From: Amycolatopsis oliviviridis
GTDB lineage: Bacteria > Actinomycetota > Actinomycetes > Mycobacteriales > Pseudonocardiaceae
Assembly: GCF_014654365.1 (NCBI RefSeq)
Contig: NZ_BNAY01000003.1
Coordinates: forward strand, 310,001-374,000
Length of the DNA: 64,000 nucleotides
Reading direction: 5' to 3'
Shown: positions 10,518 to 20,500 of the stretch, piece by piece
Position numbering within the stretch: the stretch's first letter is position 1
Layout: each line of letters opens with the position of its first letter
Program-made: the position numbers and the translations under genes
The notes under the pieces: generated by a model
What the model was told of the DNA's origin: nothing
Seen by the model: the letters and a program-made list of their open reading frames with translations, nothing else
The model's database searches: none

Positions 10518-11474
10518 TCAGCCGACGATGTCGATCTCGAACTCCACGTTCGAGCTGTACTCGTAGTCGGCCCACACCGCACCCGGCAGCGCGTACCGCC
10601 GGTGCGACACGGTCTTCGGGTTGAATCCGGGTGTCTGCAAGGGATTCCCGCCGACGCCGACCTTGTCGCTGCCCCAGGCGTAGATGTTGCCCTGCCACAC
10701 GGGCGCGTCGGTGATCCCGTCCCCGTCGATCCGGGGCCGGACGATGATCGCGGCCGACTCGCTGCCGGAGAGCAGCAGCCGCACCGACGTGGTCGAAGCA
10801 CTCGCCGCAATGGTCCTGCGTTCCATGAGTTCTGTCGTCGCCTTCCGTTTCGGGGCGGCACCGCCGCCGGTCAAGTGGGCGTTCGTGTAGGACTCGTTGA
10901 GGTCGACACTGCTCGCACGGATCCCGGAGACGTGCCCGGAGTCCGAGAATTGGTGGATGTCGTAACGGCCGGCGGCCGGATCGGGTTTGGCTCCGTAGCG
11001 CGCGATCCAGATGACCAGGTCCTGCACGCCGAACTGGTCCGGGCGCAGCATCTTGGCGTGCGCGTTGTTCATGTAGATCCCGGGGCGGAACCCTTGTGCC
11101 GCCACGCGGTTGCAGAACCTGATCGAGAAGTCGCGCTTACGCCCGTCGGGGATGCTCGGTCCCGAACCGGGCGGGTTGTCCTCGAGGTCGAGCATCGGGA
11201 CACATCCGGTCGCCCCGAGCCGCCGGACCTCCCCGATCAGCACGTCGGCCTGCGCCTCCGGCGAAGGAGTCGGCTGCGCGAAGTGATAGCCCCCCACCGG
11301 AATGCCCACCGATCTCGCGCCGGCCACCAGCGCGTCGCCGGTGTTGCGGCCGCCGTTCGGCAGGCCTCCACCGTCGGTGAGCTTGACGAAGACGAACGTC
11401 ACCCCATGATCCTTGACGGCTTGCCAATTGGTAACGGTTTGAAAGCGACTGTAGATATCTATTCCCAGCGCCAT
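10518..11474 (-). CDS. GH25-type muramidase (lysozyme-like glycoside hydrolase)
   Basis: A 318-residue protein whose first ~200 residues follow GH25: GIDIYSRFQTVTNWQAV, then GVTFVFVKLTDG, GIPVGGYHFAQP, the catalytic DxE in PMLDLEDN, and RPGIYMNN. The ~110-residue C-terminal part is an uncharacterised beta-rich domain. No signal peptide is visible from this ATG or from the alternative TTG 11 codons upstream, which is odd for a wall-active enzyme. It may leave the cell by lysis or another route, or act on an internal glycan. It is convergent with the molybdenum hydroxylase operon. Confidence 0.82.
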   Translation of the reverse strand: MALGIDIYSRFQTVTNWQAVKDHGVTFVFVKLTDGGGLPNGGRNTGDALVAGARSVGIPVGGYHFAQPTPSPEAQADVLIGEVRRLGATGCVPMLDLEDNPPGSGPSIPDGRKRDFSIRFCNRVAAQGFRPGIYMNNAHAKMLRPDQFGVQDLVIWIARYGAKPDPAAGRYDIHQFSDSGHVSGIRASSVDLNESYTNAHLTGGGAAPKRKATTELMERRTIAASASTTSVRLLLSGSESAAIIVRPRIDGDGITDAPVWQGNIYAWGSDKVGVGGNPLQTPGFNPKTVSHRRYALPGAVWADYEYSSNVEFEIDIVG

Positions 11475-11604
11475 CTCTACAGCCTGACGGGTGAACCTGT
11501 TGGACAAAAGGGCCTAGTGGGCGATTACAGGTACGTCCGATTCGCCCTTTCGGGCGGCCCCTCCCTGGCTGACCGCACTCACCCGTGCCCGTACTGTGAG
11601 TGTC

Positions 11605-11787
11605 ATGGCGTCTCGAAGCCCCTTTCGCTGGATGACCCGGTGGGCGGACTGGTTCGAAGAGCGCGGCGTCTACGTCCCTGGCGAGGAGAGCCGAGCGGTC
11701 GACCCGATGCGCGATTTCGGCTGGTTGATCGTCGCCTGGGTGTCCGGTCTGGCGATCTTCATCCTGTTCTTCGCCTTCGCCGTCTGA
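11605..11787 (+). CDS. Small single-pass membrane protein
   Basis: A 60-residue protein with an aromatic, charged N-terminal part (SPFRWMTRWADWFEERGVYVPGEE) and one C-terminal membrane helix, FGWLIVAWVSGLAIFILFFAFAV, ending at the last residue. That gives a tail-anchored topology. The ATG at 11605 is preceded by GTGAGTGTC with no strong Shine-Dalgarno sequence. Composition and frame fit real coding sequence. I recognise no family, and no neighbour suggests a role. Confidence 0.65.
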   Translation: MASRSPFRWMTRWADWFEERGVYVPGEESRAVDPMRDFGWLIVAWVSGLAIFILFFAFAV

Positions 11788-11987
11788 CCTTCACCGGTGT
11801 GTCACCGGGGTGACCACTGTCACTAGCCGTGCCCTTCCGATCACGGATCGGCCACGGCTGTACACCAGGTGCGCCTCAACCCGGCCGTGCCGCTCCTCTC
11901 GGCTGCGGAAGACCGTCACTCTGGACTCTTCGGCACTAATGACTACCTCGAACGGCCCACCCGCACCGCCGACTGGAGTAACCGCAC

Positions 11988-12533
11988 ATGGCGCCCCCGC
12001 GCACCCCGAAGGTCTTGATCGCCGCCTGCTCACTCATGCTGGCGGCCGCGTGTGGGGTGCAGGCACCGGAAAAGGGGGCCGCCGCGCTCGGCGCGGACGC
12101 CCCGGCGCAGGGGCTGGCCGCGACACACGCGGAAGGCGACCTCGCGTTCGGCGCCCCGCACCGGTTCCCGACCGGGGTGACGATCGCCGTGTCCGCGCCG
12201 AAGTCGTTCCGCCCCAGCGCCTCGGCGTACCCGCAGAGCCCGCGCGCGGTGGCCTTCGGCATCGAGGTGACGAACGCGGGCGACGGCACGTACCGGCTCT
12301 CCGGCCTTTCCGTGACCGGCGAGGTCGACGGCGAAACCGCGTCGGTCAAACAGGTCGTCGACCCGACGCAGGGCTACAACGGCATCGCGGACGCCGACAA
12401 GGACGTGGTGCCCGGCCGGTCGGTCCACCTGACCCTGGCGTTCGCCGTCCCGGACAAGCCGGTGAAGCTGCGCCTGCAGGTGCGGCCGAGCCCCGCGGAG
12501 CCCGTCGCCGCGAAGTACTGCGGAAAGGTCTGA
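11988..12533 (+). CDS. Putative secreted lipoprotein (DUF4352-like)
   Basis: A 181-residue exported protein. The signal peptide TPKVLIAACSLMLAAAC ends in a lipobox with the modified cysteine near residue 22. The mature part has the immunoglobulin-like beta pattern of DUF4352 proteins, for example VAFGIEVTNAGDGTYRLSGLSV and SVHLTLAFAVPDKPVKLRLQVRPS. Such proteins sit on the outer face of the membrane and their function is mostly unknown. It is alone between a small membrane protein and bcp, on the same strand. Confidence 0.8.
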   Translation: MAPPRTPKVLIAACSLMLAAACGVQAPEKGAAALGADAPAQGLAATHAEGDLAFGAPHRFPTGVTIAVSAPKSFRPSASAYPQSPRAVAFGIEVTNAGDGTYRLSGLSVTGEVDGETASVKQVVDPTQGYNGIADADKDVVPGRSVHLTLAFAVPDKPVKLRLQVRPSPAEPVAAKYCGKV

Positions 12534-12560
12534 CGCCGCCGATTCGCTACCGTGTGCGTC

Positions 12561-13034
12561 ATGACCGAGCAGCGACTCTCCCCCGGCGACAAAGCGCCCG
12601 ACTTCACCCTCCCCGACAGTGAGGGCAACGACGTCAAGCTCAGCGACTTCCGCGGCAAGTCGGTCGTCGTGTACTTCTACCCGAACGCCGGCACGCCGGG
12701 CTGCACGAAGCAGGCCTGCGACTTCCGGGACAGCCTCGCGCAGCTCAACGACGCCGGCTACCAGGTCCTCGGCATCTCGCCGGACAAGCCCGCGAAGCTC
12801 GCGAAGTTCGTGGAGGCGGAAGGGCTGACCTTCCCGCTGCTCTCGGACACGGAGAAGACCGTCCTCAAGGCATACAGCGCCTTCGGCGAGAAGAAGAACT
12901 ACGGCAAGGTCTACGAAGGCGTCATCCGCTCGACGTTCGTCGTCGACGCCGAGGGCAAGATCGCGGTGGCGCAGTACAACGTGCGCGCCACGGGGCACGT
13001 CGCGAAGCTTTTGCGGGACCTCTCCCTGGCGTAA
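12561..13034 (+). CDS. bcp: Thioredoxin-dependent peroxiredoxin, Bcp/PrxQ type
   Basis: A 157-residue peroxiredoxin that reduces H2O2 and alkyl hydroperoxides with thioredoxin. The peroxidatic cysteine is C48 in [12 protein letters not shown] and the resolving cysteine is C53 in the same helix, the PrxQ arrangement. The typical start is present ([17 protein letters not shown]) and [12 protein letters not shown] lies near the C terminus. ATG at 12561 is chosen; a GTG three codons upstream is in frame. Its 3' side faces rdgB across two palindromes. Confidence 0.95.
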   Translation: MTEQRLSPGDKAPDFTLPDSEGNDVKLSDFRGKSVVVYFYPNAGTPGCTKQACDFRDSLAQLNDAGYQVLGISPDKPAKLAKFVEAEGLTFPLLSDTEKTVLKAYSAFGEKKNYGKVYEGVIRSTFVVDAEGKIAVAQYNVRATGHVAKLLRDLSLA

Positions 13035-13118
13035 GGCCTCGTGAGTGGCGATTCGGGTCAGAACCCAGTGGGTCTCAGGTACTTACTGGATTTGGCCGCT
13101 CGATCACAGGTCCGTTCC

Positions 13119-13165
13119 GTGAAGGACCCCTTCCCTCGGCTCAGCCGAGGAAACTCGCCCTTCAC
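13119..13165. repeat. Degenerate intergenic palindrome, family C
   Basis: An imperfect inverted repeat starting GTGAAGGACCCCTTCCC and ending in GCCCTTCAC, with an inner perfect hairpin CCTCGGC-TCA-GCCGAGG at 13134-13150. It lies in the convergent gap between bcp and rdgB, next to a second and perfect copy. It looks like an older, decaying member of the family, still able to form a hairpin. Confidence 0.65.
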
Positions 13166-13175
13166 ACCAGCCGAA

Positions 13176-13230
13176 GTACATGAAGGTCCCCTTCCTTGCG
13201 ATAGGCGCAAGGAAGGGGACCTTCATGTAC
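13176..13230. repeat. Perfect intergenic palindrome, family C
   Basis: Arms of 25 bp at 13176-13200 and 13206-13230 pair perfectly around a 5-nt loop. The arm contains ATGAAGGTCCCCTTCCTTGCG-like sequence related to the repeats at 10451 and 13119. It lies 42 nt before the rdgB stop in the bcp/rdgB convergent gap. It is a likely bidirectional terminator. Confidence 0.85.
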
Positions 13231-13272
13231 CTCAGGCGAGCGAGGGCGCCGGGACCGAGTCGGCTGGATGGG

Positions 13273-13878
13273 TCAACCGGCCAGCTTCCGCAGCTCTCCC
13301 ACCAAGGCCCGCAACGCCTTCCCCCGATGCGAAGCACCGTCCTTTTCGGACGGGTCCAGCTCGGCCGAAGTCCGCGTCCCGCCTTCCGGCACGAAGATCG
13401 GGTCGTACCCGAAGCCGTTGGCACCACGGCGTTCCCGGATCAGCGAGCCTCGCCATTCCCCGCGCACCACGGTTTCGTCGCCGCCGGGGACGACCAGCGC
13501 GGCCGCGCACACGAAGGCCGCGCCCATGCGCTCGTCGGGCGTGTCGGACAGTTGCGCCAGCACGAGGTCCAGGTTCGCTTCGTCGTCGCCGTGCTTGCCC
13601 GACCAGCGGGCGGAGAGCACGCCCGGCATGCCGTTGAGCGCGTCCACGGCGATGCCGGAGTCGTCGGCGATGGCCGGGAGGCCGGTCGCGGCGGCCGCGT
13701 CCTGCGCCTTCGCGAGCGCGTTGCCCTCGAAGTCCGGGGCGACTTCGGGTGCTTCGGGGAACTCGGGGACGTCGGCGAGGCCGATGACCTCGACGCCCTC
13801 GATCCCTTCGGCCACCAGGATGCGCCGAAGCTCGCCGAGCTTCTTCGCGTTACGGGTGGCCAGGAGCAGCTTGGTCAC
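13273..13878 (-). CDS. rdgB: Non-canonical purine NTP pyrophosphatase (RdgB/HAM1)
   Basis: A 201-residue housekeeping enzyme that hydrolyses dITP, XTP and ITP to monophosphates and keeps them out of nucleic acids. It shows [18 protein letters not shown] at the N terminus, the metal-binding [24 protein letters not shown], and [13 protein letters not shown]. The GTG start at 13878 overlaps the rph stop as GTGA. The rph-rdgB coupling is the same as in mycobacteria (Rv1340-Rv1341). Confidence 0.96.
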   Translation of the reverse strand: MTKLLLATRNAKKLGELRRILVAEGIEGVEVIGLADVPEFPEAPEVAPDFEGNALAKAQDAAAATGLPAIADDSGIAVDALNGMPGVLSARWSGKHGDDEANLDLVLAQLSDTPDERMGAAFVCAAALVVPGGDETVVRGEWRGSLIRERRGANGFGYDPIFVPEGGTRTSAELDPSEKDGASHRGKALRALVGELRKLAG

Positions 13879-14651
13879 TTCGCACCCTTCTTCTTGTCCG
13901 GGCGCGGCTCGGGGAGTTCGCCGGGATACGGCAGCGCGAGCGCCTCGGTCTGGAGCCGGGTCAGCTCCTCGCAGCCCGCCTGCGCCATGTCCAGCATGGT
14001 GTCCAAAGTGGACCGCGCGAACGTGGCGCCTTCACCGGTGCCCTGCACCTCGATCAGCGTGCCCGCGTCGGTGGCGACGACGTTCATGTCTACCTCCGCG
14101 CGCGAGTCCTCTTCGTACGGCAGATCGAGGCGCACCCGGCCGTCGACGACGCCCACGCTCACCGCGGCCACCGAAGACGAAAGCGGCTGCGGGTCGGCGA
14201 GGCGGCCCGCGGCGCCGAGCCAGGTGACGGCGTCGGCGAGCGCGACGTAGCCACCGGTCACCGCGGCCGTACGGGTACCGCCGTCGGCCTGGATGACGTC
14301 GCAGTCGATGACGATCGTGTTCTCCCCCAGCGCCGCCAGGTCGATGCAGGCGCGCAGGGACCGGCCGATCAGCCGGGAGATCTCGTGCGTGCGGCCGCCG
14401 ACGCGGCCCTTGATGGATTCGCGGTCGCCGCGGGTGTTGGTCGCCGACGGCAGCATCGCGTACTCGGCGGTGACCCAGCCGAGGCCGGAACCGGCCCGCC
14501 AGCGGGGGACACCTTCGGTGACGCTCGCCGCGCACAGCACCCTGGTGTCGCCGAATTCGATCAGCACCGAGCCCGCGGGCCACCGCTGGAAACCCCGGGT
14601 GATCTTGATGTCGCGAAGCTGGTCGTCGTTCCTGCCGTCTTTTCTCGCCAC
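13875..14651 (-). CDS. rph: Ribonuclease PH
   Basis: A 258-residue phosphorolytic 3'-5' exoribonuclease that trims tRNA 3' ends. It carries [42 protein letters not shown], the RNase PH core [19 protein letters not shown] and [15 protein letters not shown]. The frame is open far upstream, antisense to the metallohydrolase gene. GTG at 14651 gives the length expected from mycobacterial RphA; another GTG at 14660 is possible. It is downstream of the metallohydrolase and overlaps rdgB by 4 nt. Confidence 0.96.
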   Translation of the reverse strand: MARKDGRNDDQLRDIKITRGFQRWPAGSVLIEFGDTRVLCAASVTEGVPRWRAGSGLGWVTAEYAMLPSATNTRGDRESIKGRVGGRTHEISRLIGRSLRACIDLAALGENTIVIDCDVIQADGGTRTAAVTGGYVALADAVTWLGAAGRLADPQPLSSSVAAVSVGVVDGRVRLDLPYEEDSRAEVDMNVVATDAGTLIEVQGTGEGATFARSTLDTMLDMAQAGCEELTRLQTEALALPYPGELPEPRPDKKKGAK

Positions 14652-14674
14652 GGCCGTCACTCTAGAACCCCGCG

Positions 14675-15442
14675 TCAGAGGTCGTAGACGGCGCCCTGTT
14701 CGACCAGCTCGGCCGCGGGGTACGCGACGGCGGCCTCGGCGAGGACTGCGGCGCGGTCGGTCCAGGGCGCGACGTGGGTGAGCAGCAACCGCCCCACCCC
14801 GGCCTTGCGCCCCAGTTCCCCCGCTTCCTTGCCGGACAGGTGGACTCCGGCGGGCCGGTCGGGCGAGTCGGTCCAGGACGCTTCGGACAGCAGAACGTCG
14901 ACGCCGCCGGCGAGATCGGTGAGGGTGTCGCAGACGCCCGTGTCCCCGGTGTAGGCGAGGGTTTTGCCGCCGTGCTCGAACCGCAGGCCGAACGCCGGGG
15001 TCGGGTGGTCGACCGGGACCGCGGTGACCTCGAACGGCCCGATCTCCATGGGCTCGCTCCGCAGGGCGTCGAAGGCGAAGACGTCTGAGAGATCTGTGGC
15101 CGCCCGCTCCTCCTCGTTCGCCGCGTAGGCGTACGCGAGCCGCTCGTGCACGTCCGAGGGCCCGTACACCGGTAGCCGGGCAGGCCTCGCCGGGTACGGC
15201 AGCGCGGGGTGGTAGCGCCGCAGCACGGTGAGCGCGCTGACGTCGGCGCAATGATCGGGGTGGAGGTGCGAAAGGATCAGCGCGTCCAGGTCGAACGGAT
15301 CTCGCAGCGCTTGCAGCCTCGCGAGCGTCCCGTTGCCGAGTTCGAGCGCCAGGACGAACCCGTCCGCCTCGAGCAGATAGCCGGACGCGGCGGCGTTGGG
15401 CCCGGGGATGCTGCCTGAGCAGCCGAGGATCGTGAGACGCAC
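14675..15442 (-). CDS. Metallo-beta-lactamase-fold phosphodiesterase, Rv1339-like
   Basis: A 255-residue hydrolase with the RNase Z/MBL core. It starts [24 protein letters not shown] and has the metal motif [10 protein letters not shown], then YTGDTGVCD and LLLTHVAP. Position between murI and rph matches mycobacterial Rv1339, which has been reported as an atypical class II-like cAMP phosphodiesterase. A cyclic-nucleotide phosphodiesterase is therefore a reasonable guess, but the sequence alone does not separate this from other small phosphodiesters. Confidence 0.87.
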   Translation of the reverse strand: MRLTILGCSGSIPGPNAAASGYLLEADGFVLALELGNGTLARLQALRDPFDLDALILSHLHPDHCADVSALTVLRRYHPALPYPARPARLPVYGPSDVHERLAYAYAANEEERAATDLSDVFAFDALRSEPMEIGPFEVTAVPVDHPTPAFGLRFEHGGKTLAYTGDTGVCDTLTDLAGGVDVLLSEASWTDSPDRPAGVHLSGKEAGELGRKAGVGRLLLTHVAPWTDRAAVLAEAAVAYPAAELVEQGAVYDL

Positions 15443-15472
15443 TGTGACACCTTAAGCACGGAATCGGCGATT

Positions 15473-16279
15473 TCACGCACTGGTGGGAGCGAGCACACCC
15501 GGTGCGAAGCCCATGAACCGCTGAGCCAGCCTGGTGAACGGCTCGGCGGATCCGGTGGCGACGAACTCGTGCCGAGGCGGGGTGTCACGCTCGGCGAGGA
15601 GGTCGTCCTCGGTGAGGACTCGCACGAGGTCACGCGCGGTCTCTTCGGCGCTGGACACCAGCGTGACGTCCTGGCCCATGACGATCTGCAGCACCCCGGA
15701 CAGCAACGGGTAGTGCGTGCAGCCCATGACCAGCGTGTCGACCTGCGCGTCCAGCAAGGGTTCGAGATAGCCCTGCGCGAGCCCGAGCACCTGGCGCCCG
15801 GTGGTGATCCCGCGTTCGACGAAGTCCACGAACCGCGGGCACGCGACGCTGGTGATCCGGACGTCCGGCGCGGCGTTGAAGGCGTCGTCGTAGGCGCGGG
15901 ACCGGACGGTGCCCTCGGTGCCGATCACGCCGATCCGGCCGGAGCGCGTGGCCGAGACGGCCCGGCGCGCGGCCGGGAGGACGACCTCGACCACGGGGAC
16001 GTCATAACGCTCCCGCGCGTCGCGAAGACAGGCGGCGGAGGCGGTGTTGCAGGCGATGACCAGCGCCTTCACCCCGCCTTCGACGATGTCGTCCAAGGCC
16101 GCGAGCGCGTACTGGCGCGCCGTCGCGATGGGAAGCGGACCGTACGGGTTGCGGGCGGTGTCGCCGACGTAGCGCAGCTGCTCACCGGGCAACTGCTCCA
16201 GGATCGCCCTGGCGACGGTGAGCCCGCCCACTCCGGAATCGAAGACGCCGATCGGGGCGTCGGCGCTCGGCTTGGTCAC
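15473..16279 (-). CDS. murI: Glutamate racemase
   Basis: A 268-residue cofactor-independent racemase that supplies D-glutamate for peptidoglycan. It begins [19 protein letters not shown], with [13 protein letters not shown]. The two catalytic cysteines are in [10 protein letters not shown] and [10 protein letters not shown]. The GTG start at 16279 overlaps the rhomboid stop as GTGA. The rhomboid-murI-phosphodiesterase-rph-rdgB run reads as one operon. Confidence 0.96.
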   Translation of the reverse strand: MTKPSADAPIGVFDSGVGGLTVARAILEQLPGEQLRYVGDTARNPYGPLPIATARQYALAALDDIVEGGVKALVIACNTASAACLRDARERYDVPVVEVVLPAARRAVSATRSGRIGVIGTEGTVRSRAYDDAFNAAPDVRITSVACPRFVDFVERGITTGRQVLGLAQGYLEPLLDAQVDTLVMGCTHYPLLSGVLQIVMGQDVTLVSSAEETARDLVRVLTEDDLLAERDTPPRHEFVATGSAEPFTRLAQRFMGFAPGVLAPTSA

Positions 16280-16941
16280 CCGGCGAGGCTACCGGGACCG
16301 GTCGCTTTCCTGGCCTGGGACCTGTCCATCCGTGCCACCACCCAGGCCGCGAAGACCCCGGACAGCGCCCCGAACAGGTGACCTTGCCAGGAGACGCCGG
16401 GGTCACCCGGAAGCAGTCCCCAGAGCATCCCGCTCCAGATCCCGAGCAGCACCACGGCGACCAGGATCTGCCCGACCGCACGGTTGAAGATGCCCCTGAC
16501 CAGCAGGAAGGCGAGCCAGCCGAAGGCGACGCCGGACGCGCCGACGGTCACCGTGCCGCTCGGCGCGATCAGCCAGACACCGACGCCGGAGAGCACCCAG
16601 ATGATCGCGGTGACCAGCACCCACCGGCCGATGCCGGCGGCCATCGCGAGGAAGGCGAACACCAGGACCGGGACGGTGTTGGAGAACAGATGCCCCCAGC
16701 CCGCGTGCAGCAACGGCGCCCAGAGCACGCCGTCGAGCCCGGAGAAGTCGCGGGCGAGGATGCCGCCCTGGTCGAGGTCGGCGGGCAGGACGACGTCGAC
16801 CAGCTCGACCAGGTAGAGCAGCACGGTGAAGGCCAGCGCCACGATCGCGGCGGCCTTCGGGTTCGGCGGCAGGACGCGTTTGGCCGGATCCGCACCGGGC
16901 GACTCGCTCGCCGGGACCGGCTGGGGAGGCAAAGTGGTCAC
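16276..16941 (-). CDS. Rhomboid family intramembrane serine protease
   Basis: A 221-residue membrane protein with six predicted TM helices after a ~28-residue cytosolic leader. The catalytic serine is in [13 protein letters not shown] and the partner histidine in [16 protein letters not shown]. The L1-loop [14 protein letters not shown] carries the usual GHxxxN element. It cleaves TM substrates inside the bilayer; substrates are unknown. It heads the murI operon by a 4-nt overlap, as Rv1337 does in mycobacteria, and is divergent from the acetyltransferase. Confidence 0.93.
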   Translation of the reverse strand: MTTLPPQPVPASESPGADPAKRVLPPNPKAAAIVALAFTVLLYLVELVDVVLPADLDQGGILARDFSGLDGVLWAPLLHAGWGHLFSNTVPVLVFAFLAMAAGIGRWVLVTAIIWVLSGVGVWLIAPSGTVTVGASGVAFGWLAFLLVRGIFNRAVGQILVAVVLLGIWSGMLWGLLPGDPGVSWQGHLFGALSGVFAAWVVARMDRSQARKATGPGSLAG

Positions 16942-17023
16942 CTCCCCAGGCTACGACGCGGGACGGCGGGATCGCCTCGGTGAGAACCCTGATTTGTCGG
17001 TGGGTCCCGCTACGGTCGCTCGC

Positions 17024-17896
17024 ATGGGGATCCCTACTTCCGAGCGGGTCGACGTGCCCGCCTACCTCGCGCGGCTCGGCGTCGAGCACGAGCCGCCGAG
17101 CCTCGACGCGCTCTTCCGGCTGCACGCGGCGCACGTGGAACGGGTGCCGTACGAAGATTTCGAAGTCCAGCTGGGCCGGGTGACGTCGCTGGATCCGGCG
17201 GTGTCCTTCGGCCGGATCGCCGCCGGTCGCGGCGGCTACTGCTATCACCTCAACGGCGCGTTCTCGGCGCTGCTGCGCGCTCTCGGCTACCAGGTCACCC
17301 GGCATCCGAGCGGGGCGCAGCTCGCCGGCGAGCAGGCTGGGATCCACCTCAACCACCTCGCCCTGACGGTGACCGGGCTGCCCGAGACCCCCGAGGTCGG
17401 CTGGCTGGTGGACGTGGGGCTCGGGGACGGCATCCACGAGCCGCTCCCCCTGCGTGAAGGCGAATACAAACAGGGGCCGCTGGTGTTCCGCATGCGCGCC
17501 TCCGAGGTCACACCCGGTGGCTGGCGGTTCGACCACGATCCGCAGGGCAGTTTCGTCGGGATGGACTTCGCGCCGGAGACGGCCGTGATGCCGGACTTCG
17601 CCGAGAAGCACGTCGAGCTGTCCACCTCCGAGGACTCCGGGTTCGTCCGCACGCTGGTGCTGCAGCGGCGGGACGCCGAGGGCGTGGACTCGCTGCGCGC
17701 GCTGACCTTGAGCGGCCTGCCGGGCGGCAAGACCGTGCTGGAGTCACCCGGGGACTGGTGGACGGCGATCGAGGACGTCTTCGGCGTGCCTCGCGGTGGC
17801 TTCACCGGTGACGAACAGGACAGGCTGTGGCGGCAGGCCGTCGGCCAGCACGAACGTCATACGGCGGGAGGGAGCGAGGACTTGCCCAGCGCGTAG
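17024..17896 (+). CDS. nat: Arylamine N-acetyltransferase
   Basis: A 290-residue NAT that transfers acetyl from acetyl-CoA to arylamines, hydrazines or related amines. The Cys-His-Asp triad is complete: C73 in RGGYCYHLNG, H111 in LNHLALTV and D130 in WLVDVGLGDG. ATG at 17024 is chosen because upstream codons overlap the divergent rhomboid start. The last 40 nt overlap the convergent racemase gene. It interrupts the otherwise conserved murI-cysM order. Confidence 0.93.
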   Translation: MGIPTSERVDVPAYLARLGVEHEPPSLDALFRLHAAHVERVPYEDFEVQLGRVTSLDPAVSFGRIAAGRGGYCYHLNGAFSALLRALGYQVTRHPSGAQLAGEQAGIHLNHLALTVTGLPETPEVGWLVDVGLGDGIHEPLPLREGEYKQGPLVFRMRASEVTPGGWRFDHDPQGSFVGMDFAPETAVMPDFAEKHVELSTSEDSGFVRTLVLQRRDAEGVDSLRALTLSGLPGGKTVLESPGDWWTAIEDVFGVPRGGFTGDEQDRLWRQAVGQHERHTAGGSEDLPSA

Positions 17897-18570
17897 TCCA
17901 CGGCCGCTTCGGCGTGCAGCCTGGTGGTGGGGAAGGTCGGCACTTGACTGTCCCCGGGACCGACGAGCAGTTCGATCTCGGTGCAGCCGTAGATCACGCC
18001 CTCGGCGCCCGCCTCGACGAGCCTCGCGATGACCTCGCGGTACCGCTCGCGGGACTCCTCGGTGACGACGCCGTGGACGAGTTCGTCGTAGATGATCCGG
18101 TGCACCGTTTCGCGGTCTCGTTCGTCCGGGACGAGCACGTCGAGCCCGTGCGCGGCGAGGCGGTCGCGGTAGAACGGCTGGGCCATGGTGAAGCCGGTGC
18201 CCAGGAGCCCGGCGCGACTGAGGCCGGCGGCCTTGATCGCGACGGCCGTGGTGTCGGCGAGGTGCAGGAGCGGAATGCCGAGGCCTTCGGTGAGCTGGTC
18301 GGCGATCTTGTGCATCGTGTTGGTGCACAGGACGACGAAGTCCGCTCCGGCCGCTTCGAGGTCGCGCGCGGCGCGGTTCAGCTCACGCCCGGCGTCGTCC
18401 CAGCGGCCTTCGGCCTGCATCGCCTCTATTTCGGCGAAGTCCACGGAGTAGAGCACGGTGCGCGCGGAGTGGAACCCGCCGCGCAGCTCACGGACGCGCT
18501 CGTTGACCAGCCGGTAGTACTCGGCCGACGATTCCCAGCTCATCCCGCCCAGCAACCCGATGACCTTCAT
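17857..18570 (-). CDS. Aspartate/glutamate racemase family protein (YgeA-like)
   Basis: A 237-residue protein starting MKVIGLLGGMSWESSAEYYR, the YgeA/amino-acid racemase signature. The two cysteines are in VLCTNTMHKIAD and IYGCTEIELLV. YgeA-type enzymes racemise a range of amino acids by the two-base mechanism; the substrate is not determinable here. ATG at 18570 gives the correct N terminus; ten in-frame codons lie upstream. The stop lies inside the 3' end of the convergent nat gene. Confidence 0.88.
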   Translation of the reverse strand: MKVIGLLGGMSWESSAEYYRLVNERVRELRGGFHSARTVLYSVDFAEIEAMQAEGRWDDAGRELNRAARDLEAAGADFVVLCTNTMHKIADQLTEGLGIPLLHLADTTAVAIKAAGLSRAGLLGTGFTMAQPFYRDRLAAHGLDVLVPDERDRETVHRIIYDELVHGVVTEESRERYREVIARLVEAGAEGVIYGCTEIELLVGPGDSQVPTFPTTRLHAEAAVDYALGKSSLPPAV

Positions 18571-18592
18571 GCCGCCATCGTGCCAGCGCGGC

Positions 18593-18653
18593 AAGCGCAA
18601 TGAAGGGGCCTTTCATAGCAAATTTTGCTATGAAAGGCCCCTTCATTGCGCTT
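18593..18653. repeat. Perfect 61-bp intergenic palindrome, family A
   Basis: Arms of 30 bp (18593-18622 and 18624-18653) around one central base, with core GAAGGGGCCTTTCATAGCAAA. It ends 7 nt before the cysM stop and lies upstream of the racemase start, so it can terminate cysM transcription from the minus strand. Near-identical copies occur at 26473 and 29046, and a decayed copy at 57219. Confidence 0.85.
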
Positions 18654-18659
18654 CGGGAG

Positions 18660-19613
<954 letters not shown>

Positions 19614-19886
19614 TCAGCCACCGGCCACAGCGGGCAGGATGGTCAGGGTGTCGCCGTCCTTGACCTCGGCTTCGAGACCACCGGAGAAGCGGACGTCCTC
19701 GTCGTTGACGTAGACGTTGACGAAGCGGTGCAGCTTCTCTTCCTTGACCAGGCGGGCCTTGAGGCCGCCGTGGCGGGACTCGATGTCGTCGATCACCTCG
19801 AGCACGGTCTTGCCGGTCGCCTCGACGGACTTCTCGCCGCCGGTGTGCGTACGCAGGATGGTCGGGATGGACACGGTCACGGCCAT
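19614..19886 (-). CDS. cysO: Sulfur carrier protein CysO (MoaD/ThiS fold)
   Basis: A 90-residue ubiquitin-like protein ending in the diglycine AVAGG, which is adenylated and thiocarboxylated to carry sulfide to CysM. The fold appears as VTVSIPTILRTHTGGEKSVEA, then NVYVNDEDVRFSGGLEAEVKDGDTLTILP. It sits between mec and cysM, as Rv1335 does. The adenylyltransferase that activates it (MoeZ-like) is not in this window. Confidence 0.95.
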   Translation of the reverse strand: MAVTVSIPTILRTHTGGEKSVEATGKTVLEVIDDIESRHGGLKARLVKEEKLHRFVNVYVNDEDVRFSGGLEAEVKDGDTLTILPAVAGG

Positions 19887-19932
19887 GGTTTTCTACCTCC
19901 GGTGGGTTCTCTCTACGCAGACGTTCGGGCCG

Positions 19933-19950
19933 GTCCGGGTTATTCCGGAC
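19933..19950. other. Short hairpin between mec and cysO
   Basis: GTCCGG (19933-19938) and CCGGAC (19945-19950) flank a 6-nt loop in the 70-nt gap between mec and cysO. It could be a weak attenuator or an mRNA processing or stability element that adjusts CysO relative to Mec. No U-tract follows, so a strong intrinsic terminator is unlikely. Confidence 0.3.
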
Positions 19951-19956
19951 AGGGGT

Positions 19957-20373
19957 TCAGCCGATGATCTCGACGGGCTCCTCGGTGATCTCCCCGTCCA
20001 CGATCCGGTAAGACCGGAACTGGTGCGAATCGGGGTCCTTGGTGGAGACGAGCACGTAGTGCGCGTCGGGTTCCGAGGCGTACGAGACATCGGTGCGGGA
20101 CGGATAGGCGTCGGTCGCGGTGTGCGAGTGGTAGATGACCACCGGGACCTCGTCGTTGGCGTCCATCTCGCGATAGAGCTTGAGCAGATCGCCCGAGTCG
20201 AATTCGTAGAACGTGGGCGAGCGCGCCGCGTTCAGCATCGGGATGTACCGCTCGGGGCTGTCCGACCCCTCGGGACCGGCGATCACCCCGCACGCCTCAT
20301 CGGGATGGTCACGACGGGCATGGGCGACGATCTCGTCGACGAGTTCACGGCGGATCCGGAGCACATCGCACAT
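19957..20373 (-). CDS. mec: JAMM/Mov34 metallopeptidase Mec (releases cysteine from CysO)
   Basis: A 138-residue zinc peptidase with a full JAMM motif: the acidic residue in HPDEACGVIAG and HSHTATDAYPSRTD (HxH, then Ser and Asp). It removes the newly made C-terminal cysteine from CysO, completing the CysM-CysO-Mec pathway. ATG at 20373 is preferred, with a GTG nine codons upstream as the alternative; neither has a clear Shine-Dalgarno sequence. It is upstream of cysO and cysM on the same strand, the mycobacterial Rv1334-1336 order. Confidence 0.93.
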   Translation of the reverse strand: MCDVLRIRRELVDEIVAHARRDHPDEACGVIAGPEGSDSPERYIPMLNAARSPTFYEFDSGDLLKLYREMDANDEVPVVIYHSHTATDAYPSRTDVSYASEPDAHYVLVSTKDPDSHQFRSYRIVDGEITEEPVEIIG

Positions 20374-20426
20374 CTTAGGTGCTGGACGCGGCCGGTCCAC
20401 ACTCTGAGATTGCCGCCACTCGATCC

Positions 20427-20490
20427 CGCGTTTCGTCCTCCGGATGCGGTCCTTGCGCGTGCAACTACCGCATCCAGAGGACGAAACGCG
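20427..20490. repeat. Intergenic palindrome, family B
   Basis: A 64-bp inverted repeat with outer arms CGCGTTTCGTCCTC / GAGGACGAAACGCG and an imperfect centre. It ends 11 nt before the stop of the P1 peptidase gene and lies upstream of mec, in a same-strand gap. Other family B copies are at 24969, 36144, 40504 and 55897. Confidence 0.8.
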
Positions 20491-20500
20491 AAGTCAGTGG

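Noticed and set aside
11791..12033. 80-codon minus-strand ORF with a coding-like C-terminal half between the small membrane protein and the lipoprotein
   Set aside because: Its 5' half is antisense to the lipoprotein start and no good start codon with a Shine-Dalgarno sequence opens the plausible part. The plus strand needs this stretch for the lipoprotein promoter.
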